Positions 26,303 to 34,201 are shown, counted from the first letter of the stretch. The stretch is 64,000 bases of DNA from Micromonospora echinospora (GCF_014203425.1 NZ_JACHJC010000001.1:6589501-6653500); one strand, 5' to 3'. The notes: generated by a model from the sequence alone, not told the origin. Program-made: numbers and translations.

Positions 26303-27316
26303 TCAGCAGCGCGTCGGCTGCCCCCCGGCCCGCAGCGCCTCGAGCGCCGTCAATGCGTCGTCCAGCGTGGCGACCCTCAGCATGGGCAGGCCCGGCTGCG
26401 GGTTGCGAACGGCCTCGGCGCAGTTGTCGGCGGGCACCAGGAAGGCGCTCGCGCCGGCCTCCTTGGCGCCGACGAGCTTCTGCGCGATGCCGCCGATCGG
26501 GCCGACGCGACCCTCGTCGTCGATGGTGCCGGTACCGGCGATGACCTTGCCGCCGGTCAGGTCGGCCGGCTCCAGCTTGTCGATGATGCCGAGCGAGAAC
26601 ATCAGCCCGGCGCTCGGCCCGCCGATGTCCCCCAGGTCGATCTTGAGGGTGAAGGGGTGCGGCTGCTGCTGGTCGATCTCCACGCCGATCCGCGGCCGGC
26701 CGTCCTGCTCCTGACTGGTCACGGTGGCCGTGCCGGGAGTGTCGCCGCGGGTGTAGCCGATCTTCAGCGCGGTGCCGGCCGGCTTCGCCCGGATCAGCTC
26801 GGTGAGCTTGGCCGCGCTCGTCACCGGCACGCCGTCGACAGAGGTCAGCACGTCGTCGGGCCGGAGCACGTCGACCGACGGACCGCCCGGCGTGACCGCC
26901 TTGACCAGCACCTTGATCGGGTAGCCCAGCTCACGCAGGGCGGCCGTCTCGGCGCTGGTCTGCGAGTTCTGGAAGTCCTCGGCGTTGCGCTTCTCGACCT
27001 CCTCCTGCGACTGCCCCGGCGGGTAGACCAGCTCGCGTGGCACCACCGCCTCGTCCGAGGAGAACCATCCGGCCAGCGCCGACCGGAGCCGCACTGTCGG
27101 CTGCACACCGACCGTGGTGAGACGGAGCTGACCGGCGGACGTCGACGTCGCGCGGCCGGTCACCTGGATGACCTCCTTGCCGTCCTCGGTGCCCAGCGTG
27201 TTCACCGTCGGACCGGGGCCGAGCACCACGTACGGCAGCGGCACGCTCAGCACGCCGACGCTGAGCAGTGCGGTGAGCAGGGCACCGAGAAGGACGGTCA
27301 CGCCGCGACGTCTCAT
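26303..27316 (-). CDS. PDZ domain-containing Lon-type (S16) serine protease
   Basis: 337 residues. One N-terminal membrane helix (LLGALLTALLSVGVLSVPL), a PDZ domain (VLVKAVTPGGPSVDVLRPDDVLTSVDGVPV), and a Lon-like proteolytic domain with catalytic Ser in GGPSAGLMFSL and Lys in GGIAQKLVGAKEAGA. This is the YlbL/Rv3194c family of membrane-anchored proteases facing the cell exterior. ATG at 27316 follows TACGCT (plus 27324-27329) by 7 bases, a leaderless start. It diverges from the DUF2342 gene. Confidence 0.92.
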   Translation of the reverse strand: MRRRGVTVLLGALLTALLSVGVLSVPLPYVVLGPGPTVNTLGTEDGKEVIQVTGRATSTSAGQLRLTTVGVQPTVRLRSALAGWFSSDEAVVPRELVYPPGQSQEEVEKRNAEDFQNSQTSAETAALRELGYPIKVLVKAVTPGGPSVDVLRPDDVLTSVDGVPVTSAAKLTELIRAKPAGTALKIGYTRGDTPGTATVTSQEQDGRPRIGVEIDQQQPHPFTLKIDLGDIGGPSAGLMFSLGIIDKLEPADLTGGKVIAGTGTIDDEGRVGPIGGIAQKLVGAKEAGASAFLVPADNCAEAVRNPQPGLPMLRVATLDDALTALEALRAGGQPTRC

Positions 27317-27431
27317 GCGCCAGAGCGTACCGATCCGTACCCCGCCGCCCGGCGCGGTGACCCGAGGACTTCGCCCTCAGCGCAACGCCGAGTGGCACGA
27401 CCTGCGGCGGCGCGCGCGTACCGTAGAGGTC

Positions 27432-28703
27432 GTGCCTGATATTCCGTTCGGTTTCGCGCTCCCGGGTGGTCAACCACCGGACCCCAACGATCCCGCGGCG
27501 ATGCAGCAGTTCATGTCGCAGTTGCAGCACCTGCTCTCGGCGCCGGGCAGCGGGCCGGTCAACTGGGACCTCGCCCGGCAGGTAGCCGCCAGCCAGCTCG
27601 CCGCCGCCGGCGACCCGGCGGTATCGCCGTTCGAACGCAACGCGGTCGAGGAGGCGCTGCGTATCGCCGACCTCTGGCTGGAGCCGGCGACCTCGTGGCC
27701 CTCCGGCATCCGCACCTCGGTCGCCTGGAACCGCAACGAGTGGATCTTCAAGACGCTCGACGTGTGGCGCAAGCTCTGCGACCCGGTCGCCAGCCGGATG
27801 GTCGGCGCGATGGGCGACCTGGTGCCGCCGGAGGCCCGCGCCCAGCTCGGCCCGATGCAGTCGATGGTCGCCACGCTGGGCGGCGCGCTCTTCGGCGGCC
27901 AGCTCGGCCAGGCGCTCGGCTCGCTCGCCGCCGAGGTGCTCTCCGCCGGTGACATCGGCCTGCCGCTCGGCCCCGCCGGCACCGCCGCGCTCGTCCCCGC
28001 GAACATCAAGGCGTACGGCGAGGGCCTGGAGCTGCCCGAGGACGAGGTACGCCTCTACGTGGCCCTGCGCGAGGCCGCCCACCAGCGGCTGTTCCAGCAC
28101 GTGCCGTGGCTGCGCGGGCACGTGCTGACGGCTGTGGAGAACTACGCCGCGGGCATCCGGGTCAACCGGGAGGCGATCGAGGAGGCGATGGGCCGGGTCG
28201 ACCCGACCGACCCGGAGTCCATGCAGGCGATCGCGCTGGAGGGCATCTTCACGCCCGAGGACACTCCCGCGCAGAAGGCGTCGCTGGCCCGGCTGGAGAC
28301 CGTCCTCGCCCTGGTTGAGGGCTGGGTCTGCCACGTCGTCGACAGCGCCGCCGGTGACCGCCTTCCCAACGTCGTACGCCTCGGCGAGGCGTTCCGCCGC
28401 CGCCGCGCCGCCGGCGGCCCCGCCGAGCAGACGTTCGCCGCGCTCGTCGGTCTCGAACTGCGGCCCCGCCGGCTGCGCGAGGCCACGGTGCTGTGGGCGG
28501 CGCTGACCGAGCACCGCGGCATCGCCGGCCGGGACGCGATCTGGGGCCACCCGGACCTGCTGCCCTCCGACGCCGACTTCGCCGCGCCGGAGGCGTTCGC
28601 CGCGACCAGCCCCGATCTCGACGACGAGCTGGCGAACTTCGACTTCTCCGCGCCGGGCGCCCCCGAGGAGAAGTCCCCCGGCGAGGACGACGACAAGCGC
28701 TGA
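27432..28703 (+). CDS. Zinc-dependent metalloprotease-like protein, DUF2342 family
   Basis: 423 residues. The central helix REAAHQRLFQHVPWL corresponds to the EAAHxRLF motif of DUF2342 proteins, described as zincin-like; family members such as Rv3195 were once listed as F420-biosynthesis-associated. Other conserved parts: GPVNWDLARQVA, WLEPATSWPSG and GGALFGGQLGQALGSLA. The C-terminus is acidic and disordered. GTG at 27432 follows TACCGT (27419-27424) by 7 bases. Actual protease activity is unproven for this family, as far as I know. Confidence 0.88.
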   Translation: MPDIPFGFALPGGQPPDPNDPAAMQQFMSQLQHLLSAPGSGPVNWDLARQVAASQLAAAGDPAVSPFERNAVEEALRIADLWLEPATSWPSGIRTSVAWNRNEWIFKTLDVWRKLCDPVASRMVGAMGDLVPPEARAQLGPMQSMVATLGGALFGGQLGQALGSLAAEVLSAGDIGLPLGPAGTAALVPANIKAYGEGLELPEDEVRLYVALREAAHQRLFQHVPWLRGHVLTAVENYAAGIRVNREAIEEAMGRVDPTDPESMQAIALEGIFTPEDTPAQKASLARLETVLALVEGWVCHVVDSAAGDRLPNVVRLGEAFRRRRAAGGPAEQTFAALVGLELRPRRLREATVLWAALTEHRGIAGRDAIWGHPDLLPSDADFAAPEAFAATSPDLDDELANFDFSAPGAPEEKSPGEDDDKR

Positions 28704-28716
28704 CGCAGTACGCCCC

Positions 28717-28747
28717 CGGGCCCGCACGGTTCCACCGTGCGGGCCCG
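28717..28747 (+). terminator. Terminator after the DUF2342 gene
   Basis: Perfect 13-base inverted repeat CGGGCCCGCACGG, loop TTCCA, then the complement, 13 bases after the stop codon. Confidence 0.7.
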
Positions 28748-28779
28748 TCCACGTCCCGCCCCGCTCTGCCCTCGCCCGT

Positions 28780-28849
28780 CGATCTTGGAGTTGTGGCGCC
28801 CAGGATGCCCGAGTGGCGACCTTTGCGAGGTGCCACCACTCCAAGATCG
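28780..28849. repeat. Intergenic inverted repeat A
   Basis: Two 21-base arms (28780-28800 and 28829-28849) matching at 19 positions, core GATCTTGGAG with its complement, around a 28-base spacer. It lies between convergent genes and after a separate terminator, so it is not needed for termination. It resembles the other long-spacer inverted repeats at 29617, 40648 and 57424. Confidence 0.65.
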
Positions 28850-28925
28850 GCGGAGTGGCGGGGTGCACGGCGGGCGGAGTGGCGGTTGCGCGGCAGCGGG
28901 TGTGGGCGGGTGGGGACGGTAGGGG

Positions 28926-29546
28926 TCAGGCGGGGCGGCCGGACAGCAGGGCCCGGGTGGCCTCCCAGCCCTCGACGGCCTGGTCGAGCGCGGCCAGGTC
29001 GGCGGGGCCGCGCATCCGGCGCCAGCCGGCGGTGACCGCCACGTCTCCCGGACTCGGCGCGGCCCGGCGCACCTCGGCCGGCCCGGTCGTGTCCAGATCC
29101 AGCGCCGGCAACCACGCCGGTACGGGCAGCCGTGCCGCCACTCCCAGCAGCCCGGTTCCGCTGCCCTCGGCCGGGGCCACCGCCACCGGCCGGGTGGTCA
29201 GCGGCCGCAGCAGCTTCCCGAGCGTCAGCCCTGGCACGTCCGGCGCGTCGGCCGCCACCACTGCGACCTGGTCATAGACCGCCGCCGAGCCAGCATCGGC
29301 GAGCGCCGCGAACACCGCGTTCGGCGTCGGTTCCGGCACCTCGTATACCGGGGTGCCGGGCCAGACCACGGCGTCGGCCAGCCATCGGTCCGGCGCGGTG
29401 ACCGCGACGGCGATCTCCACCTCGTTCAGCGTGGCCAGCAGGTCCACCACGTCCTCGGCGAGGGCGGTACGCCATCGCGCCGGCTCGATTCCGGGCGGCG
29501 CCCAGGTCACCGGGCCGAGCAACGCCACCACCACACGTCGGGACAC
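28926..29546 (-). CDS. CofC/MobA-like nucleotidyltransferase-fold protein
   Basis: 206 residues with an alternating strand/helix pattern of the GT-A/nucleotidyltransferase type: RRVVVALLGPVTW, EIAVAVTAPDRWLADA, PNAVFAALADAG, VAVVAADAPDVPGLTLGKLL, and VAVAPAEGSGTGLLGVAARLP. The order and the D-x-P and GTG-like elements recall CofC (2-phospholactate guanylyltransferase) and DUF2064 proteins. The usual N-terminal PxKPLxxAK motif is absent, so an active enzyme is doubtful. Function not assigned. Confidence 0.7.
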   Translation of the reverse strand: MSRRVVVALLGPVTWAPPGIEPARWRTALAEDVVDLLATLNEVEIAVAVTAPDRWLADAVVWPGTPVYEVPEPTPNAVFAALADAGSAAVYDQVAVVAADAPDVPGLTLGKLLRPLTTRPVAVAPAEGSGTGLLGVAARLPVPAWLPALDLDTTGPAEVRRAAPSPGDVAVTAGWRRMRGPADLAALDQAVEGWEATRALLSGRPA

Positions 29547-29616
29547 CCGCCGACCCTAACCCCGGCACCCCGCCGCCGCCCCGCCCGCGCGGCGCGCAGA
29601 TCCCGCCCGTTCTCGA

Positions 29617-29673
29617 CGATCATGAGGTTGGCGGTGACGAAACGGACGGATCAACAGGTCAACCTCATGATCG
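29617..29673. repeat. Intergenic inverted repeat B
   Basis: Perfect 14-base arms CGATCATGAGGTTG (29617-29630) and complement (29660-29673) around a 29-base spacer, between two minus-strand genes. Spacer length and the GATC(A/T)TGAG/GGAG core resemble repeat A. Confidence 0.6.
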
Positions 29674-29712
29674 ACCGCGCGGAGGGCGCCGAGGCCGGGG
29701 GCGAGGGAGCGG

Positions 29713-30234
29713 TCAGGGGATGGCGGCGGTGGCGGCCACGCCCTCCAGGTAGCCGCGGGCCCGTTCCGAGCGCGGGTACCGGGCGACCAGCGCCCAGAAC
29801 TCGGCGTTGTGGCTGGGCACGATGAGATGCGTCAGCTCGTGCAGGAGGACGTAGTCGATCACCCAGTCGGGCATGTCCTGGATCCGGTGCGAGATCCGGA
29901 TGGTGCGGTCGGCGGGGGTGCAGGAGCCCCAGCGGCCGTTCTGATTGGTCACCCAGCGCACGCTCGCGGGCACCGCGGCCGAGCCGTACTCGGGAAGGTA
30001 GTTGTCGATCAGGCGGCTGGCGCGGACGAGCAGTTCGGCGTCCGAGCGGGCGAGCCGGCCCTCGCGGGCGGCGAGCCGGGCCAGCATCCGGTCGACCCAC
30101 TCGCTCTCCTCGGCCCGGGAGAACTGGTCGGGGATCAGCACGACGACGCGCTCCCCGTCCCGGTACGCGGACACCGTGCGCCGCCGGCGCTGGCTGCGCC
30201 GTACCTCGACGACGGGCTTCCGCGTCACGGCCAT
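29713..30234 (-). CDS. YgjP-like M48-type metallopeptidase
   Basis: 173 residues. The zinc-binding helix is LLHELTHLIVPSHNAEFW: the HExxH pair plus the downstream His and Glu-containing segment of the YgjP/SprT-like group. NQNGRWGSCTPADRTIRIS is the conserved strand before it. Soluble, no signal peptide. ATG at 30234 (MAVTRKP) is chosen; a TTG start at 30303 would add 23 residues with no typical features. Substrate unknown. Confidence 0.85.
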   Translation of the reverse strand: MAVTRKPVVEVRRSQRRRRTVSAYRDGERVVVLIPDQFSRAEESEWVDRMLARLAAREGRLARSDAELLVRASRLIDNYLPEYGSAAVPASVRWVTNQNGRWGSCTPADRTIRISHRIQDMPDWVIDYVLLHELTHLIVPSHNAEFWALVARYPRSERARGYLEGVAATAAIP

Positions 30235-30705
30235 TACCGGCCCGCGCAGCCTCGGTTGACTGTCACGATGGAAAGCTAATGCGTACTGACCAGGACTCCG
30301 CAAGAGTCAACACGACGACACGCGCCCGGAAAATGGCGGTTGATTGTCAGGAGTCCAGAAAAAATTCTTTGCGATGGTAGATGACCATCACCTAGCACCC
30401 CTCCGCAACGTTAAGTGATCTACGGTGAGTGACCGGCGTCAGGGGCGCACGAAGGGGAGCTGGGCTCTTTTACCCGGCGTGTCCGCGCGAAACTGACTTA
30501 TCCGACCTAACTCGGCATGCACACTCTCGACGTCGACTTGCTCACAGAGTCGGCGTACAGCTGACATGGAACCGCCCAGACCTGGGTAGGGTCCGCCAAC
30601 CACGGTCAGGTGACTGATCGTGGAGAACCTCCCGGCGCCGACGTCCTGTTCGGCCGCGGGGAGACCCGCCGGGACACCTCCGGCGGACGAGACGAGGAGG
30701 CTACC
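30235..30705. other. Long divergent intergenic region, AT-rich centre
   Basis: About 470 bases between the metallopeptidase (minus) and the DUF5679 gene (plus). The 30320-30420 part is AT-rich by local standards (AGAAAAAATTCTTTG) and includes the inverted repeat GATGGT-N5-ACCATC (30375-30391). A minus-strand TTGACT (plus AGTCAA, 30304-30309) followed by TACGCA could be the metallopeptidase promoter. No convincing gene is seen; the upstream extension of the DUF5679 frame lacks conserved sequence. Confidence 0.45.
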
Positions 30706-30873
30706 GTGGCCGACCAGGCCCAGACCTACAACGGTTACTGCGTGAAGTGCAAGGAGAAGCGGGACTTCGAGGGGCACGTGGAGGTCTCGAAGACCGGCAT
30801 GAACATGGCCAAGGGCAAGTGTCCGGTGTGCGGCACAACAGTGAACCGCATCCTGGGCAAGGCCAAGGTCTGA
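30706..30873 (+). CDS. DUF5679 zinc-ribbon small protein
   Basis: 55 residues. YNGYCVKCKEKRDFEG and KGKCPVCGTTVNRILGK give two CxxC knuckles, a complete zinc ribbon, as in the small DUF5679 proteins widespread in actinobacteria. The role is unknown; nucleic-acid binding is possible. GTG at 30706 has GAGGAGG upstream, which decides the start. It is followed by a strong terminator, so it is monocistronic. Confidence 0.87.
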   Translation: MADQAQTYNGYCVKCKEKRDFEGHVEVSKTGMNMAKGKCPVCGTTVNRILGKAKV

Positions 30874-30887
30874 CCCGTACCGCACAC

Positions 30888-30920
30888 ACGGGGAGGGTGG
30901 CCGAGAGCCACCCTCCCCGT
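30888..30920 (+). terminator. Terminator after the DUF5679 gene
   Basis: Perfect 13-base inverted repeat ACGGGGAGGGTGG, loop CCGAGAG, complement, 14 bases after the stop. Confidence 0.75.
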
Positions 30921-30948
30921 CGTGTAGCCGACACAGTTACCGGCTAGT

Positions 30949-31010
30949 TGTGGAAAACCGGCGAGATCCTGTGGACAACGCTGGCCACGGCTCGCCGCAC
31001 CTGTGGACAA
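30949..31010 (-). promoter_or_regulatory. Cluster of three DnaA-box-like sites
   Basis: On the plus strand: TGTGGAAAA (30949-30957), TGTGGACAA (30970-30978) and TGTGGACAA (31002-31010). The last two are exact complements of TTGTCCACA, the DnaA box of high-GC actinobacteria, and the first has one mismatch. All share one orientation, and the starts are 21 and 32 bases apart, two and three helical turns. They lie directly upstream of the E1-like gene. Confidence 0.55.
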
Positions 31011-31049
31011 CGAACGACGGAGCGCGTGGAGACGGTCACGATCAGTGGC

Positions 31050-32162
31050 GTGACCGACCCGACACCGCTCGTCCGCCCGACCCTGCTGCCCGGCCTGACC
31101 CGGCTCTGGCGCGACCGCCGCACGCTCCAGCTCGGTGAGCCGCCTGGCCGGGCGGTGCTGCTGGAGATGTCCTCGCCGGGGACGGCCCGCCTGCTCGACC
31201 TGCTTGACGGCACTCGCAGCGAACGCGCCGTACTGGCCGAGGCGGGCGCCGCCAAAGTCCCGCCCGACGAGGCACGCGCCCTGCTCGACACGCTCCGGGA
31301 CGCCGGGCTGGTGGTGGCCGCGCAGGCCCTGCTCCCCCGTGACCTCGCCGGAGCGGTCCGGGCCCGGCTGGCCGCCGAGGCCGCCGCGCTGGCGCTCGCG
31401 TCGCCCGATCTGCCGGGCACACCGGCCCGGCTGCTGCGCCGCCGCGGTGCCGCCCGGGTGCTGGTCACCGGCACGGGACGACTCGGCGCGGCGGTCGCCG
31501 TCGCGCTGGCCCAGGCCGGCGTCGGGCACGTCGTACCCGATCTGGCCGGCCCGGTCGGCCCCGGCGACCTGGTCGGGACCGGCCTGACCGCCGCTGAGCT
31601 GGGCCGGCCGCTGGCCCCGGCGGTGCGCGCGGCGCTGGACCGGTGCGCGCCCGGAACGGTGACCGGCCCGTGTCGGGCGACCCGGCCGGATCTGGTGGTG
31701 CAGCTCGGCGTCGACCGTCCGGCCGAGCTGCTGGCCAGCGGGTACGCCCGCCGGCGCCAGCCCCACCTGCTGCTCGACCTGCGCGGCGGCGTACCCGTGA
31801 TCGGTCCGCTGGTCCGCCCGCCGGCCGGTCCCTGCCTGCGCTGCCTCGACCTGCACCGCAGCGACCGGGATCCGGACTGGCCCGCGCTCGCCGCCCAGCT
31901 CGCCGCCGACCGGGGCGAGCGGGCGTGTGCCGCCACCACCCGGCTGGCCGCCGCCGCATTCGCCACGGCCGAGGTGCTGGCGCAGCTCGACGGCAGCCAT
32001 CCGGAGACGCTCGGCGGCGCCGTGGAGATCGCGGGACCGGGCCGCTTCCGTCACCGACGGTGGCCGCCGCACCCCTCCTGTGGCTGCTGCCGGCGTCGCC
32101 CGATCCGGTCGGCCCCGGCCGCTCCCGGCCGCACGGCAGCAGCGGAGGCCCTGAGTCGGTAA
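31050..32162 (+). CDS. Orphan RRE/E1-like protein (cyclodehydratase-type ThiF fold)
   Basis: About 370 residues. The N-terminal 90 or so residues (LLPGLTRLWRDRRTLQLG, LLDLLDGTRSERAVL, ALLDTLRDAGLVV) look like the winged-helix RiPP recognition element of TOMM cyclodehydratase C proteins. A Rossmann/E1 domain follows with VLVTGTGRLGAAVAVALAQAG and two zinc half-sites, CLRC and CGCC. No YcaO, dehydrogenase or precursor gene is adjacent. GTG at 31050 lies 7 bases after CACGAT; GTG at 31026 is an alternative. It precedes the ABC1 kinase gene by 10 bases. The Mycobacterium counterpart in this syntenic position is Rv3196 (from memory). Confidence 0.78.
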   Translation: MTDPTPLVRPTLLPGLTRLWRDRRTLQLGEPPGRAVLLEMSSPGTARLLDLLDGTRSERAVLAEAGAAKVPPDEARALLDTLRDAGLVVAAQALLPRDLAGAVRARLAAEAAALALASPDLPGTPARLLRRRGAARVLVTGTGRLGAAVAVALAQAGVGHVVPDLAGPVGPGDLVGTGLTAAELGRPLAPAVRAALDRCAPGTVTGPCRATRPDLVVQLGVDRPAELLASGYARRRQPHLLLDLRGGVPVIGPLVRPPAGPCLRCLDLHRSDRDPDWPALAAQLAADRGERACAATTRLAAAAFATAEVLAQLDGSHPETLGGAVEIAGPGRFRHRRWPPHPSCGCCRRRPIRSAPAAPGRTAAAEALSR

Positions 32163-32172
32163 CAATGGCCGG

Positions 32173-33519
32173 GTGACCGACATCCCGCGCCGGGCCGTGT
32201 CCCGCACCGCCAAACTCGCCGCCTTGCCGCTCGGATTCGCCGGTCGAACCGTCCTCGGCATGGGCAAGCGGGTGACCGGGCTCGCGTCCGACGTCATCTC
32301 CGCCGAGATCCAGCAGCGCACCGCCGAGCAGCTGTTCAGCGTGCTCGGGCAGCTCAAGGGCGGGGCCATGAAGTTCGGCCAGGCCCTGTCGGTGTTCGAG
32401 GCCGCGCTGCCCGAGGAGGTCGCCGCGCCGTACCGGCAGGCGCTCACCAAGCTCCAGGAGGCCGCGCCGCCGCTTCCGGCGGCCACCGTGCACAAGGTGC
32501 TCGCCGAGCAGCTCGGCCCGGACTGGCGAGACCGGTTCGTCGAGTTCAACGACACCCCGGCCGCCGCGGCCAGCATCGGCCAGGTGCACCGCGCGGTCTG
32601 GCGCGCCCCCGGGTACGGGCCGAACGGCGGCCCGCTGCACCGGGACGTGGCCGTGAAGATCCAGTACCCGGGGGCCGGTGACGCCCTGCTCGCCGACCTC
32701 AAACAGCTCTCCCGGCTCGGCGGCATGTTCCGGGCCATCCAGCCAGGGCTGGACGTGAAGCCGCTCCTGGCCGAGCTGCGCGAGCGCATCACCGAGGAAC
32801 TGGACTACGAGCTGGAGGCGGAGTCGCAGCGGGCGTTCGCCGCCGCGTACGCCGACGACCCGGACATCTTCATCCCGGAGGTGCTCGACGCCGCGCCCCG
32901 GGTGCTGATCACCGAGTGGGTCGAGGGCATCCCGCTGTCCCAGATCATCCGGGAGGGCACCGAGGAGCAGCGCGACGAGGCCGGCCGGCTGATGGCGGAG
33001 CTGCACCTCTCCGCGCCGGAGCGGGCCGGGTTGCTGCACGCCGACCCGCACCCGGGCAACTTCCGGCTGCTGCCGGACGGGCGGCTCGGTGTGATCGACT
33101 TCGGTGCGGTGGCCCGGATGCCGCAGGGCACGCCGGAGCCGATCGGCCGGATCGCCGCGCTCGCGCTGCGCGGGGACGCCGACGCCGTGGTGGAAGGGCT
33201 GCGCGACGAGGGCTTCGTCAGCCGTACCGAGTCGATCGACGCGCCGGCGGTGCTCGACTTCCTCCGCCCGATGCTGGAGCCGATCGCGGCCGACGAGTTC
33301 CGCTTCACCCGGGCCTGGCTGCGCGCCGAGGCGACCCGGCTGGCCAGTCCCCGCTCCCCCGCCTACCAGCTCAGCCGGCAGCTCAACCTGCCTCCGTCGT
33401 ACCTGATGATCCACCGGGTCACGCTGGGTTCGATCGGGGTGCTCTGCCAGCTGGAGGCGAAGGCGCCCTACCGGTCCATCCTGGAACGGTGGCTGCCCGG
33501 CTTCGCGCCGGTGCCCTGA
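32173..33519 (+). CDS. ABC1/UbiB-family atypical kinase
   Basis: 448 residues. All hallmark motifs are present: KxGQ (GGAMKFGQALS), Ala-rich loop (AAAASIGQVH), VAVKIQYPG, ELDYELEAESQ, catalytic HADPHPGNF and DFGAVARM. Members of this family (UbiB, COQ8/ADCK) are ATPases or kinases linked to isoprenoid quinone and lipid metabolism. The gene is equivalent in position to Rv3197. GTG at 32173 lies 6 bases after AACAAT (32161-32166), so it has its own leaderless start in addition to possible read-through from the E1-like gene. Confidence 0.92.
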   Translation: MTDIPRRAVSRTAKLAALPLGFAGRTVLGMGKRVTGLASDVISAEIQQRTAEQLFSVLGQLKGGAMKFGQALSVFEAALPEEVAAPYRQALTKLQEAAPPLPAATVHKVLAEQLGPDWRDRFVEFNDTPAAAASIGQVHRAVWRAPGYGPNGGPLHRDVAVKIQYPGAGDALLADLKQLSRLGGMFRAIQPGLDVKPLLAELRERITEELDYELEAESQRAFAAAYADDPDIFIPEVLDAAPRVLITEWVEGIPLSQIIREGTEEQRDEAGRLMAELHLSAPERAGLLHADPHPGNFRLLPDGRLGVIDFGAVARMPQGTPEPIGRIAALALRGDADAVVEGLRDEGFVSRTESIDAPAVLDFLRPMLEPIAADEFRFTRAWLRAEATRLASPRSPAYQLSRQLNLPPSYLMIHRVTLGSIGVLCQLEAKAPYRSILERWLPGFAPVP

Positions 33520-33542
33520 GCACCGGCTGAGCACGCAACGGC

Positions 33543-33576
33543 GAAGGGGCGGTGACCAGCAGGTCACCGCCCCTTC
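33543..33576. terminator. Bidirectional terminator between ABC1 gene and whiB7 unit
   Basis: Perfect 15-base inverted repeat GAAGGGGCGGTGACC, loop AGCA, complement, followed by TTC. It sits 23 bases after the ABC1 stop and 14 bases beyond the stop of the small minus-strand ORF. Confidence 0.75.
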
Positions 33577-33590
33577 TTCACTCGATCGTT

Positions 33591-33767
33591 CTACAGGACG
33601 CCCAGGTCGCGGGCCGACTGGCTGCGACTCCGCATGGCGACGTTACGGGCGGAACGGGTTGCCTCAGTGCTCGTGGTGGTGCGACCGGCCTGAGGCCGGC
33701 GCATTCGGGCCCTGGACAACGCTTCGTGGAGTAGTTGCATCTCAAATCCGTTCGGCAGGTTCAGCAT
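33591..33767 (-). CDS. Small basic protein downstream of whiB7
   Basis: 58 residues, reading MLNLPNGFEMQLLHEALSRA and continuing with RMRRPQAG, a Thr/Ser-rich middle, NVAMRSRSQSARDLGVL and a TAG stop just before the shared terminator. An amphipathic N-terminal helix and a very basic remainder are visible. ATG at 33767 is preceded by GAGAGAGAA. It begins 68 bases after the whiB7 stop on the same strand and no terminator separates them, so it should be co-transcribed with whiB7. No family is recognised; coding status is supported by codon pattern and context only. Confidence 0.55.
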   Translation of the reverse strand: MLNLPNGFEMQLLHEALSRARMRRPQAGRTTTSTEATRSARNVAMRSRSQSARDLGVL

Positions 33768-33835
33768 CAGGGTTTCTCTCTCAGGTCGGCCGGTGGAGGG
33801 ACACCGGCATCGGTCGGTTTCGGAACGTAGGTGTG

Positions 33836-34201
33836 TCAGGCTGCCAGCCGGACGGCGTTACGCGACTCGGACAGCCCGCTGGCCGCCAGTCGCGCCTCCG
33901 CCTCGACCCGGAGCTGGGCGTCACGGGCGAGGTCCTCCTTGCGCGGACGGCCACGGGGCCGCTTGCGCGGGACGACCGCGCCACGCTCGAAGATCTCGCC
34001 GCCCCAGACGCCCCAGGGCTCGGCTCGCTCGACGGCACCGGCCAGGCACTCGACGCGCAGCGGGCAGTCCCCGCAGAGCGACTTGGCCAGCTCCAGCTCG
34101 GCGGGCGAGTCGGAGAACCACAGGTCGGGGTCGAACTTCCGGCAGGGCAGGTTCGCCTCCACCTCGACGCTCACGTCGAGTGGGGCCAACGCCAGACTCA
34201 T
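33836..34201 (-). CDS. whiB7: WhiB7 iron-sulfur transcription factor
   Basis: 121 residues. Four cluster-binding cysteines at 20, 43, 46 and 52 (LPC, SLCGDCPLRVEC), the turn EPWGVWGGE at about 61-69 that contacts SigA, and a C-terminal AT-hook RGRPRK at 83-88, which distinguishes WhiB7 from other Wbl proteins. WhiB7 binds the housekeeping sigma factor and activates intrinsic antibiotic-resistance genes. GGAGG abuts the ATG, and AGGTGA is better spaced further upstream. It follows uvrD2 with a long regulated leader, as in mycobacteria. Confidence 0.95.
   Translation of the reverse strand: MSLALAPLDVSVEVEANLPCRKFDPDLWFSDSPAELELAKSLCGDCPLRVECLAGAVERAEPWGVWGGEIFERGAVVPRKRPRGRPRKEDLARDAQLRVEAEARLAASGLSESRNAVRLAA

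Noticed and set aside
26931..29546. F420 biosynthesis locus, suggested by the DUF2342 protein and the CofC-like protein
   Set aside because: No cofD, cofE or fbiC is present, the CofC-like protein lacks the usual N-terminal motif, and DUF2342 is no longer thought specific to F420.
30706..33519. Thiazole/oxazole-type RiPP gene cluster
   Set aside because: Only the E1-like protein resembles such a cluster. No YcaO, dehydrogenase, exporter or Cys/Ser-rich precursor is present, and the 58-residue ORF at 33591 lacks cysteines and a leader pattern.
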